From positions 2,294,001-2,358,000 of the forward strand of contig CADCXC010000003.1 in assembly GCA_902806595.1 (NCBI GenBank): a stretch of DNA of 64,000 bases. Direction: 5' to 3'. The number at the start of each line of letters is the position of its first letter. Positions within the stretch are counted from its first letter, which is position 1. Of the stretch, positions 1-10,829 are shown one piece after another. The translations under genes were made by a program, and so were the position numbers. Under the pieces are notes generated by a model, which worked only from the letters and a program-made list of their open reading frames with translations, was not told the origin of the DNA and did not search any database. Origin of the DNA: Pyrenopolyporus hunteri. Its lineage: Eukaryota > Ascomycota > Sordariomycetes > Xylariales > Hypoxylaceae.

Positions 1-1041
1 ATCAGTCGAGCGGACCTTCTCGACGGATTCCTCGCCCTTATCCCCAGGGACCGAATTAGCTTCGGCAAGAGACTCGCTAGCATCAGCGAAGAAGCATCCG
101 GCAGACGCAAGGTCACCCTGACCTTCGAAGACGGCACCAACGCGGAGGCGGACTGCCTCCTGGGGGGCGACGGGGTGCACAGCGTAACGCGCGCCTACCT
201 GCTAGGCGAGCACCACCCGGCCACGCCGCCGCAGAACCACGACGGCTGGCAGATCTACCGCACCATGGTGCCGACGGCCGAGGCGCGGAAGCAGATCGAC
301 CCCAAGTGGACGACGCGGGTGCCCATCCTGCTCGGGCCCCGGGGCCACATCAACTGCATCCCGCTGAACCGGAACACGCGCCTGAGCGCCGGCGTCGCCG
401 TGCGCGGGGCCGCCCTGTCCTCCTTGCCCTCCGCCTCCCTCTCCTCCGTCTCGGCGCAGAACGGCAGTAGTAGCAGCACCAGCAGCACCGGCACCCTACC
501 GCTCGACCCCTCCCTCTACGCCGACTACAGCGAGGAAGCGCAAGAGATCGTGCGCCTGGTGGCCAAGGACACGAGCGCGTCCTGGACGGCGATGGACCAC
601 GACCACGCGCCGTTCTACGCGCGCGGGCGCGTCGCCATGTTCGGCGACGCGGCGCACACCTCCATGCCGTTTGCCGGGAACGGGGCCGCGCAGGCGCTCG
701 AGGACGCCGCGGTGCTGGATTGCCTGTTCGGGCACATGACCGGAACCGGAACAGCGGGAGGAGGAGGAGGGAGAGGCGGGGAAGGGCAGATCGAGCGCGC
801 GCTGCGGGCGTTCGACGAGGTGCGGCGGCCGCGCAGCCAGGCGGTGGTAGAGCTGGCGCGGAAGTTCGGGCGGGTGTACGCGTTCGCGGAGGACGGCATG
901 CACGAGGATCCCGTGCGGATGAAGGCGTTCTTCGCGGAGATGGCGGCGTTCACGAACGAGTTCGATGTGAAGGGCCAGAATGAGGAGGCGTTGAGGGTGT
1001 TTGAGAGGTTGGGCGGGGTTGACGGAAGCTTGAAGAATTAG
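1..1041 (+). CDS. FAD-dependent monooxygenase, salicylate hydroxylase-like (5' end missing)
   Basis: The reading frame is open from base 1, so the start and the N-terminal GxGxxG dinucleotide-binding fold lie outside the window; 346 codons remain before the TAG at 1039. The visible part holds an R-A-D-L-L segment near the window edge, then GGDGVHS (near 160-180) and the second FAD motif GDAAHTSMPFAGNG (near 640-680). These are the conserved blocks of class A flavoprotein aromatic hydroxylases of the salicylate hydroxylase/FAD_binding_3 group. Such enzymes use NAD(P)H and O2 to hydroxylate, sometimes oxidatively decarboxylate, aromatic acids. A Ser/Thr-rich loop (about 410-500) and a Gly-rich loop (about 735-785) look like lineage insertions. 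Codon use is very GC-rich. It faces the heme-dioxygenase fusion gene tail to tail, with 435 bp between. The substrate cannot be told from sequence. Confidence 0.9.
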   Translation: MSRADLLDGFLALIPRDRISFGKRLASISEEASGRRKVTLTFEDGTNAEADCLLGGDGVHSVTRAYLLGEHHPATPPQNHDGWQIYRTMVPTAEARKQIDPKWTTRVPILLGPRGHINCIPLNRNTRLSAGVAVRGAALSSLPSASLSSVSAQNGSSSSTSSTGTLPLDPSLYADYSEEAQEIVRLVAKDTSASWTAMDHDHAPFYARGRVAMFGDAAHTSMPFAGNGAAQALEDAAVLDCLFGHMTGTGTAGGGGGRGGEGQIERALRAFDEVRRPRSQAVVELARKFGRVYAFAEDGMHEDPVRMKAFFAEMAAFTNEFDVKGQNEEALRVFERLGGVDGSLKN

Positions 1042-1476
1042 GGGGGGCCGTGGGAGGTTGTACCTATTATATTAGCTAGACTACGCTGCGATTAAAAAAG
1101 TGAGTATTTGTTTGGAATGACGTGTGATTTGTGGTCTGTACCTACTTAGGTAGATGGAAGGTGAAGTGAAGAAGAATTTGATACTACATAACCTAGTGTT
1201 GAAAGCCTTGCGCGATTCAACTCGCCAAGTTGATATAGGATGAATAAGTCAAAATTCACCATTCTGAATAGTTACCAGTGCCGAGGAGTGCTCGAATATC
1301 TTAACTTCCCATAGGTTTGTAAATTAAGAAAATACCGGAAAAACAGGATATCTCGCAATGGCCAGCATATACGTTGATGTATAGATAGACAAGGTACCTC
1401 TCTATATATCCTATGAACGAGCGCAGACTATTATTTGGGTATCTACCCAATTCCCTATGTAACAACAGCCTCCTCT
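1042..1476. other. Intergenic, shared 3' region of two convergent genes
   Basis: AT-rich spacer between the stop codons of two convergent genes. I see no coding potential. It presumably holds both 3' untranslated regions. Confidence 0.6.
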
Positions 1477-4400
1477 CTAAGTCGCCGGCGCAAACCTCTC
1501 CCCGGTATCCGCCATCCCCCTCAACTTAAACGCGCGCAGCGATGTCATAGACCGCATTGACACATGGCCGTGGCTATATCCCGCAACGCTCCCTGCGCTA
1601 GACCGGGACACGGACCGCGCGCGCGATAGCGGAGCGGCGGTAGCAGCTGTAGGCGCCGTAGGAGGCACAGATGTAAGCGTGCGCATATGCATGTGCATAG
1701 GAGCGTGCACAGACATGGGAGCGGACGTAGGCACGTCGCTGCGCGGACGCCGCGTGTTCAGGTGTCCCATGGCGGAACTTAACGCTGCGTGGGTGTTGGT
1801 CTTGGGATGTAGGGATGAAGGAGGAGGGGCTGGGTGGCCGCCTAGTACTGGGTAGGACGGGACATGTTGCTTCTGTTGCTGTGGGATGTGCTGAAATGGG
1901 TAGTGCTGTTGATGGGACGGCGGCGGAGCGTAATGATGGGTGGCGTGGGTTACGGAGGAGCTGCGTCGGCTGTTCAGCGAGTTCTGCCCGGAGCGGGATT
2001 GGTTCAACTTGCTGAGCAGCATCTCGGCGGAGGTTGACATGCTGCTCGAGGGGTGCCGGACCCTCGACGGGGAGCGGCTGGATCCACGGCTAGATGGAGG
2101 CGTCGGAAGTCTGGCGGCGTGCCCAGCTACGCCGTGACCCTTCATGCTAAGACCCGCCATCATCGCCGTCGTGTCGTGAGGGTCCGCCGGCGGGGTGGGA
2201 AGGCCGCTATGCCCTAGTCCCAAAGCAGATCGTTGCAAGTCTTCGAAATTCATGGGCATGGGCGGCATCTTGCTCAATCGGCGAATCGCCTTGCTATTCT
2301 TCTCCATGAAGTTGTTCATGGCTTGGAGTGCGCCGGCGTTCTCCCGCGTAGCGACCTCGCTGGCATCACCTGTGCTGCGGCCTCGGGCTCTGTGTACGTC
2401 GTTTAGGGTGACTGGCTGTTGCGGTATGTTCAAATGCATATTAAGTTGCGCCGAGCCGAGGGTCTCTCGAACTTTCGACATGACGTTGTCGAAGTCGACG
2501 TTCTGGTTGGGATTGGAGCGGGACATGTAATAAGATGGCTGCTGCCCGGTGGTGAGAACATCGGTGACAGCTTTGTGCGCCATTACGAACAGGCTTCCGT
2601 CTCGGATACACCGTCGCACGAGGGCCCATCGGGTCCTGGCCGGGTTACGCTCAAGCTCCGGCCTATAAACTGAGCATTGCGCAAGTTGGGCGTAGAAAAT
2701 CCCTAGGCGACGTGAGACGCGCTCAAGGATCTGGAGGAGGAAGGTCGAGAGCGCCGTGAGGCGGTTGGCCTCGAAGTCGGGATCTTGCATTTTGTCAGGC
2801 GAACTATACATGGTAGAAATGCTGTCGAAGGCGTCCATGCCAGTGCCAATTTCTTGTCGAAGGTCCTCGAGCAATTCTATGTCGAGTTCCACGCTCTTAG
2901 CGGCGTAGGCAAAAACACCGCGCTCTTGGAAGCGGAGAGCTTCCTCGGCGCCACAGACGAACTGACCTACGAGGGCTATCTCGTTCATACAGCTTACGGC
3001 GTCCGGGCCCGTATTCGCCCGCGCTACTGCTCCTAGCACATCAGGGAGTTGGATGTTTCCTCCAGCACCGCCTGCGTTGGCGATGCTGAATGATAATTTG
3101 AGCACGAGTTCTTGCAACTTCGCGCCAAATAGGGCCGTGAAACCTCGCTGGAGTAACCTGCTCTGGTAGCTGTAAAATGTCCGGATAGCGATAGTGTTGG
3201 GTAAATCTTCGCGGAGCCAGATATTAGTGATTCCGACCGGATCGTAAGATGAGGACGACTTCATCGATGCCCCCTGGATCTCGTGCATTTCGATTTGATG
3301 CGCCACTAATGTTTCGACGGTGGTCCGGAGATACGCGGCCCAAAGATCGTAGAGAGAAGAAATTTCCTCCTCGCCGCCCTGGTAGTCGGGCTTCGGCGTG
3401 AGATGTCCAACAAAATACTTAGTTAGAAGACTCGCCACTTCTGGGTTATTAGTATGTGCCAGGTTATCGAACGACTTGGAACAGTCCACGCCGGCATTCG
3501 ACTTGACAATCTGCGTGCCTCCCGGATGCATAGGACAGAAATCCGTAACATCGTATACACTTCCGTGAACTCCAATCCACATCCGCGACCCCGGCCTGTG
3601 GCCGGTGTGCTGAGCAAGTTGAGATAACGGGATTGTTGGTAGGTTGCAAGGCAGAGGTTTAGGGGTCATGAAGACATCGAGCATGAATCTTCGTTCTGCG
3701 AAGGCCTTGTTGACGATAAGATCGACATTTTCCATAGTCGCAGTACAGTGGGTGTAGATTGCTTTGCGGATCCCATTCATCACGGAATCAAAGACAGCAA
3801 CGGAACCGCAAACGTAGAGATATCCACCTAGGCCGCCCTGCTTCTTCGACATAACGAGATCGGATATGGTAGCGCCTTGCTCAACAATCAAGGTATCGAT
3901 ATAGCGAGGAGGAATATGCTTCTCAACCAGATCGTGCGCGTGGGGGTCGTAAGCGAGCCCGCGAGAGTCCCTCGAGAAAGCTACGTGGACCTCCATGAAG
4001 TCTGCGTTCACATATTCTCTCAATTCGTCTTCGAAACAAAACTTTTCCCGAGACTGGACACCCAAGTATAGGTAATTCTTGCCTCCAGACAAACCGCTGG
4101 TTGTCAGTCGATACTGCCAGAAACTCCGAAACGGGGCGATTCCGCTACCGCCGGCGAAGAATGCGCAAGGTGCCATATGATCAATGGGTAGTTGGAAGGC
4201 CAGAGGCCGGGATACGCCGACAAGGATTTCATCGTCAGATACCATATCCTCTGATGGCGGGTACGGATTAAAGAAGCCGCTAGAGACACCCGCTCGATCT
4301 ATATCGTCATTCTTAGAAAATGTCGAGCAGAGCTTATACTCGGCCCGTGAGATAGCGAGGTCGACGGTGCTTGGAAGAAGCTCGTCTGTGTAGCTAGCTA

Positions 4401-7198
4401 TCGAGTACGTGCGGGGCACTTCGACGGGGATGAGGTCGGCTAGCCATGAAAGATTATCGAGGTTGAATGCCTTGTCCCATATGTGGGCTGGTGTATCCAT
4501 AAGCGCGCCCTGTAACAAATCACCCAGTGAGCCTCGGACGGGCCATTCGTCAGTCGCTAGGACCTGAAGAACGGTATTTGAGGAGGCAGCAAGGAGGCTA
4601 TGGATTTTGAGAGCAAGGGTTTTGGTGATGGGAGCTAGATGGCCTCGACGGAGGATGTCCGCCACAGTCAGCTTCCTTACTGTTGCCGTTCTCCTCACTG
4701 ATGTTAGGTGCTGTTCGAATCGAGACCACGTCCCGGTAACATCAATGGGGTCGTCGATATGGGTTTCTAATCCCAGCGCCGCGGCGACCTTGGCGCACTC
4801 TTCCCAACTATTGAGTGGCATCACCGCGAGACGATCGCCGGGCATGAATGTGATTCCTGTATCTTGGATATCCAATGTGACTAAAGCAATTGATCGCGTG
4901 GGGTCGGGATCAACGTTAGATCGATTTAAAACTCTGGTGACATATCGACATTCTTCGAAACTGCCTCTCATCTGATTCGGTTCAACTGGGAGCGTACCGC
5001 CTATACGACAGGCAAAGTTAGATTCTCGAGTACAAAATGTTGAAGGCGGTGGTTAGGCCTCGAATTTAGTGGCTCTTAAACGCGGATTGAAATGAAGATC
5101 GTAGTTGAAGTATAGGATCTAAATATTGACGACTTACGATACGGTTCCAGACGCTCTTTCATAGCATCCGAGAATTGTCTGTGCGTCTCCTCCCACGGTC
5201 GTGAAGCGTCGGCAGCACCAGATAGACCGTTCGTTTCCGTCCGTCCTATCTTCGCGGCGATCTCGAGAATGCCGAAGACCTTATAGCGGTGAGTGCCCAT
5301 AAATCCTCGTTCACCTGTGTATGCCTCGATAATTCCATCCAACACGCCCATCAGCCGAGGATCGCCGGACTGTTGGACAAACTCAGGGATACGGTAATGA
5401 TATTCGATAGCAGCAATGAAGGCTCGGAGGTTAGAAGGCAGCCAGGCTCTCAGATGAACACCCTCCACACCAAGAAATGAAGTATATCTATCCGTCATTA
5501 GCCTCACTATAACCACTTGATAAGATGAGTTTAAAAGCGATCACCGTATCAAATAGGGTTCGGGAGTCGAGTCAGACTTTTTTGAGGTAGAAAGCCGCGA
5601 AATATGCCCCATACGACTGTTTTACTTACTTTTTTCGCCCTAGGAAAGCGTCCATGACAAGAAATGGTGGAAATTGTAAACCCGAGGAGGCTGGGCACCT
5701 CTTTGATAGAGGGGTAGAAAACTTTCCCCATCGAATCCATTGGTGGACCGGGACATAGTTTTCTCCTGAGTTTGGATTGACGTTTATTGAATGAAAGGCG
5801 TTTGGCATACGCTCCAAGATTTCCTTTAGTCGAATCAATTCGCGGAGAAGTCCTTCCACATTCTTGTTCATAACATGCTCTTGGCACGCAGCGATTGCGT
5901 CAGGGCCATGCTGGAAAGAGGCTGCGGAAAGTCAGATTTGAATGACTAGGAGAGAATGAGCAGCACTTACCAGATGTATCGGCACAGCCCTTGAGGAAAG
6001 CTATCTCGGCTTTCTCGCCAAACACGGGCCAACGAAGATCGATGTTGTCAAAACGTGCGAGGTAAGGATAGTTTGAAGTAGGATCCCTGATCTTGATGTT
6101 GTAAGAGGATTGATCTGGGAAGGACAAATGAGGCAACGTTCGACCCATGCGCCGTGAGATCTGAAAATACGGCAAGGCTATAGTGCGTGGAATGCCAACT
6201 AACTCCTCGCCTAAATCGTCGCCCATTGGGACGTTAGGCGTCTTTTTCTTGGTGCGAGCGGACGTAATACCGTCGCTACCGTCATTATTGGCTTCGAACC
6301 GGTAGATCGAACATAACACTATGGATATTGGGTTAGAACTTGCACCTTATAGCGGATGCCTTGTGTATGAGTTGGGCACTATATCTTAGCACACAGCTTC
6401 AGACGTATGCAAGGAAGATCAACAAGTGACCTAGAGTATGAGCATAACGGGTAACAAACAACCGGATCGTACTTACTTCCTAAAGCTACTACAGCTGCCC
6501 ATAGTGCTTGATCAGGGATCACCTCCTTGGTACCCTCGACGAGAGGTAGCGCTGCGACGGACTCTTGGACGCGTCCCCTCGCAACGCAGCCGGGCATGCG
6601 TTCGCAGAGATCGGCCCATATACGGCCTGGCGTCCTTGACAAAGCTCCAACAGCTTCTTCATAGTCCGGAGGACAGAAACCATGCTCTGCGCTAAGATAT
6701 CCATCAATCCAACCGGTTTGGGGACCGATCTCCTCCGCCCTCAACATGACCTGTCTCGCCGGAGCTCCCAATGCTACAGCGAGGAGGTCCTGCTCGCGAA
6801 CGTTAAAGGCATCGATCTCGGCCTGGGTCTTGGCCTCGTCAATCTCCCGAACGGATGGGATATTTTTATAAAGGAGCTGATTTATCGATTTACGTTCTCT
6901 AGAGGATCAAATTTAGCCTTGGTGTAATGTTATTATCTATGAACGGATCCATACCTCATCCGAAGCCATTCTTCGGCGTCCACACCTCGCGGAATCTGTT
7001 GCCATTAGTCTTCTGATCTTCAAGGTTTTTGTCCAGCTAACATACGTCAAACGCCGCATGGATATCTCCCGGTTGACCATACCCCGAAAAAGCGCAGCCT
7101 CGAGGACCCATTTGACTGTTGCTCCTACTCGAGCTCCCATGGCCAGCTGGGCATCTCCCCCTGATAGAACCGGAAACTGGACACGAACGTTCGGACAT
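1477..7198 (-). CDS. Heme dioxygenase (IDO/PrnB-like) - FAD/NAD(P)H reductase - cytochrome b5 fusion protein
   Basis: My model has seven exons (7198-7046, 6995-6955, 6898-6477, 6318-5971, 5921-5630, 5487-5138, 5000-1477), all phases matching, 5130 nt, 1709 residues. Residues ~50-535 resemble the IDO/TDO/PrnB heme-dioxygenase superfamily: GIPRTIALPYFQISRRMGR, PPFLVMDAFLGR and GTHRYKVFG, whose His (~485) aligns with the proximal heme ligand. I cannot separate classical IDO from the DUF1864/PrnB branch. Residues ~546-950 are a CPR/NOS-type FAD and NAD(P)H module (RTYS ~732, GGSGIAPFR ~819, YVCG ~931) with no FMN domain. Residues ~993-1069 are a cytochrome b5 domain with both axial His (HPGG ~1027, second ~1051). 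A helical region and a Ser/Pro/His-rich tail follow. The inferred role is O2-dependent oxidation of an indole-type substrate with self-supplied reduction of the heme. The alternative is two adjacent genes, the second starting at 4971. Confidence 0.82.
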
Positions 7199-9290
7199 GA
7201 CTATATGTTAGGATTATGGGTATAATTGAAAGTATCTCGTGCTGGACTAATAAATTTGAATAATATAAATAAGGCCTCTAGGGCAGAAATGAAAAACACC
7301 ACCAGGGCAATTTAAGAGAGAGAATGGTATATCTGTTGCGTGAAAGAGAGTATTTGGTACGAAGCGTATCGCCGAAGAGATTTAATAATGAGGGTTAATG
7401 GAATGCCCGCGAACTTAACAAGATCAAGGCTTTGACTCTGGTGGAGAATTAGCTAACGAGGACCGTTGGGCAGGAGGCTGATAATACAAGAATACCTAGT
7501 TAAATGAGCATATACTAGCTCCATTAGCGACTGCGATGCCCGTGCTCTGGGCCAGATAGGCGAAGATCATCTCCGTGTAACGCGTAGTCTCCTATTCTCT
7601 AAGTGTGCTGATTGTCTAATAATAAAGAATGGTTCTATCCCGGGCGAAACGTGCCAAGATAGGGTAAGACCTTGGCGTTCTGTAGCTCAAAAGAGCTATA
7701 ATATTTACTAGGAAGTCGTAGAGATGCCGGAGCCCAAGACCTTTGACAGAAAAGCTTCATCGAAGTTTTATCGTGGGTCTAATCAATGGTCTAGCCATCG
7801 TTTTGACGTCTCGACCTTCTTTCACATGGCGGAGTCTCACAAACGGAGTTGTGTACCTAGCCAAAAGGTGCATTTATGTCCCATCTCGGATGAATCACCG
7901 GCAAGTTTTCTTGAGGTTGATATTCGAACATGAGGACTAGACGGTTCATCTTTGGTAGGGAGCCGAGATATGCCATCAGATTTCCTAACAAGCTCGTCCA
8001 CGCTTTTAATTCGCAATATCGAAAACTGTATGTGATGGAATAGCGTCACACACGAAGTACGGATAGGAGCCATCACTGCGCGCCACTCAGGGTTTTAATC
8101 AGCGCTAGACCGAATTGAGGGCCAAACAGGAACGGCGACGCCGTCTCCTATCTCATGAGAAGATGTTACATATGTGTGATTCTAGTAGATTTGGGAACTC
8201 AAGTTTCGAGATGGATGAGTCTCTACCATAGTATGATCTGAAGAAGTCTAGGCGCTGGATACCAAGACGTGGGTCCATCCCTTCTTTTTAAAGGACCGGG
8301 GACTTACAGTATATAGACTAGTGCCATGTGCTCGGGCAGCTCCTATCCGTGGCCTGGGGTTGTTAATGAAACAGTGCTAGCCTCACCAGACAGCCCCGTT
8401 ACCTAATAGTTATTAGCATCTCAAAGCCTTCCCATTGGCTTATACCTGGAGCTGGTACTGTACCGAATGCTGAGTGCACGGTATATGAAATACCCCCATC
8501 CATATATGCTACAACTCCGCGTAGTCGAACTATGATGTGCGTGGCGATTTCAAGGTTATTTATGGTCATGATCTCCTGATCTTCAAGCTGTGCCATCGTT
8601 CAATCTTAATCTGCATAGGTATTGAACATATCAGCAAAATCCAACTCGGCTAACATTGCCTCTGCCTAGGCCTAATCTTCAGCAATTAGCTTTCGACGTG
8701 AAGGTAGGTTGGGTATAATAAGCTTAATTGTAGGTATGTAGCAAAGTCCCGAGGTGTATTGTTTGAGGTGTGTAAAGTGGTGCTGTCAAAAATTCGGACT
8801 TACGTCGTAACGGCGTCGATTAACCGCCGGAGAATTGTTCCCGAATCGTCGCGCCGCGACTCCAGCAACGGTTCTGCGCGAAGCTACCCTGTCGTCGATC
8901 AAGCCATCCGGTGAAACGGCTTCGCTTCTCTTTGTCGAGACTTCAAGAGCATTAGCCGCCAAGCTAATATAATTCGGTATATTTGTTTCAAGTTACTTCG
9001 TAAACCAGTCTACAGCGGAGGTGCGAGGAATCCTGAGGCAAGACGCAATATCGCTCGGCATCGCGTAAGGCGTCAATTTCAATATCCAACGGCGTGATAG
9101 TGAACCTAATAGTACAACGCCTATTTTTTCCTCAGTTTTAGTCTCGTGTTGGCGCGTTATATTGTAGAAGTTCTTCGATAGAAGACTTGGAGGTGCCAAG
9201 GGATACCGGGATGACAAGAAGTTATCGTCATTGATCGATTAAATGACTATAGGAGCCAGGGCATCGTACGCTTATTCGTCTTGAGTCCAG
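7199..9290. other. Intergenic between heme-dioxygenase fusion and TRM61
   Basis: About 2.1 kb, AT-rich, with only short scattered ORFs. It should contain the promoter of the fusion gene next to 7198 and the TRM61 3' region near 9290. A possible decayed transposase fragment is noted at 8790-9217. I recognise nothing else here. Confidence 0.5.
8790..9217 (-). mobile_element. Possible decayed transposase fragment
   Basis: On the minus strand a 74-codon frame (9217-8993) contains a helix-turn-helix-like stretch, MPSDIASCLRIPRTSAVDW. After one apparent frameshift a second open frame of about 65 codons runs to ~8805 and is basic, including GVAARRFGNNSPAVNRRR. The arrangement recalls the N-terminal DNA-binding part of Tc1/mariner or pogo-type transposases. 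No DDE/DDD domain, terminal inverted repeat or target duplication was found, so it may equally be chance. Confidence 0.25.
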
Positions 9291-10829
9291 CTATGGAGTC
9301 TTGCTCTTCTTCGGGGATATTGGGCGGTCGACTTCAGAGCGACTATCGGCGTCCTTCTTCCGCTTCCTTCCTTTAAGCATTTCTCGCTTTTCCCGTTTCC
9401 GCGCTTCCTTATCCAAATTTCCAATGACTTTGCTTTCCATGCCACACGGCCAATCTTTAAAGGCGGTCGCTTCCTGCGCCTCCGTCCACTCCCGTGGTAA
9501 AATCGCGAAGACTAGATATGAAGTATGAGTTTTGATTTCGGGCTCGGTCCGGTGAATCAGTCTCCCCGCCATCCAAGGTTTAACTGCTGGGGTGTCTTCA
9601 GCCACATCGGTTGAGGGGGGCGTCTTGCCGTTGTTATTAACAGGATTGCTATTGGCCGCTATTTCATCATTTTCACCCATCGCAACGTCGGCGTCGGAGG
9701 GTTGATTATGAAAATTTTTAAAGCGACCCTCAACTTCTTTTAGCTTTGCGATAGCCTCAGCAACGTTAGCCGCCGTCTGGGTCGCCCCTCGCTCTCCTGG
9801 TGGGAGGTTCAGGCCAATTCGCTCTCGCATGACATTGATTCTCCTATGCGCAACCTCAACCATCTCAATTTCCATCCAGCCAAGCCGACGCATGACATCG
9901 ATAGTTCTTGTGACCTGTTCAATGCATGGAGAGAAAGTGCAAAGATAGGCTGTCCGGTCTGCGCGAAGAGGGGATATCCATTCAGGTCCGGCATCCTCAA
10001 GATTATCCAGCCCACTACTTGAGAGTTGGGACGGCGTTGGCTTACTTCTCGATAAATGGGGAAGGGCTTTCCATGGCGCTGGTAAGTCAAGGAAAATACA
10101 TTCGGCTTGGGGGCTTTCCCCGTCGACGAGAAAGCCGTTGTTATAAACATCTCGATGGGTAATCTGCACGATTCCATCTAGACGATGGTCGCTAATCTCT
10201 TTTCGCATCTTCTGATATCGATCCTGGTTAAACTCGAAACTGAACACTTTCCCCTTTGCATCTTCTGCGCTTTTGGGGTAGCCGTTGTAGACAGCCCGGG
10301 CGGCGGCGTGTGTAAAACTCCCACTTCCAGCACCGGCCTCAATTATCTTCATACCGGGTCGCGCGCGGATCCGATGAAGAATATAGCTGTAATCGGGCGT
10401 GTACACCACTTGAGTTCGATGAGGTAAACTGGTTGTCCATAATTCGGGGGTAGGTGGAAGTATATGAATGAAACCACTCGGCGCAGTTTTGACGTCTTTC
10501 GTTATCGCACCCGCTGGCCCAGCCTCTTCTATCTCATTGTCTTGTCCCTCGCCGGCTGTGCCTTGATCTACTTTCAGCTTTCTACCTCTAGAGCCGGTAT
10601 CCACGACGGATGCACGTATCTGCGAACCCCAAGGTTTGTCAAGTAAAGTCGAATGTGGGAATGACCCGAACCGAGTATTCAACACTGCTCCTTCGGCGTA
10701 CCCATCAATTGCACCGGACGACTCTCTTAAATAGATAGGTTGAATGCTGTCGCGAGACAGGTGGGCTAGAGCAAGCGTGTCCGGCGTCGTCCGAGGACCG
10801 GGATCGAGGAATGGAGACACGATTGACAT
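9291..10829 (-). CDS. TRM61: tRNA (adenine-58-N1)-methyltransferase catalytic subunit
   Basis: Single-exon gene, 512 residues, ATG at 10829. With its partner Trm6, the family methylates A58 in the T-loop of tRNAs, including initiator tRNA, in the nucleus, using S-adenosylmethionine. The conserved run HILPPTPELWTTSLPHRTQ (~122-140), the TPDYSYI motif and SAM motif I, EAGAGSGSFTH (164-174), identify it; a catalytic-type LDLPAPW motif follows near 250. A fungal-type Asp/Asn-rich insertion sits near 380-410. The C-terminus is strongly basic (KREKREMLKGRKRKK), a likely nuclear localisation signal. It is divergent from the cysteinyl-tRNA synthetase gene, sharing about 830 bp of upstream DNA. The length is within the usual range for filamentous fungi. 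Confidence 0.96.
   Translation of the reverse strand: MSIVSPFLDPGPRTTPDTLALAHLSRDSIQPIYLRESSGAIDGYAEGAVLNTRFGSFPHSTLLDKPWGSQIRASVVDTGSRGRKLKVDQGTAGEGQDNEIEEAGPAGAITKDVKTAPSGFIHILPPTPELWTTSLPHRTQVVYTPDYSYILHRIRARPGMKIIEAGAGSGSFTHAAARAVYNGYPKSAEDAKGKVFSFEFNQDRYQKMRKEISDHRLDGIVQITHRDVYNNGFLVDGESPQAECIFLDLPAPWKALPHLSRSKPTPSQLSSSGLDNLEDAGPEWISPLRADRTAYLCTFSPCIEQVTRTIDVMRRLGWMEIEMVEVAHRRINVMRERIGLNLPPGERGATQTAANVAEAIAKLKEVEGRFKNFHNQPSDADVAMGENDEIAANSNPVNNNGKTPPSTDVAEDTPAVKPWMAGRLIHRTEPEIKTHTSYLVFAILPREWTEAQEATAFKDWPCGMESKVIGNLDKEARKREKREMLKGRKRKKDADSRSEVDRPISPKKSKTP

Noticed and set aside
4971..5000. Separate reductase-b5 gene starting at the ATG at 4971
   Set aside because: A good intron joins this exon in phase to the dioxygenase exons, so one fused gene is the simpler reading; kept as an alternative in the evidence.
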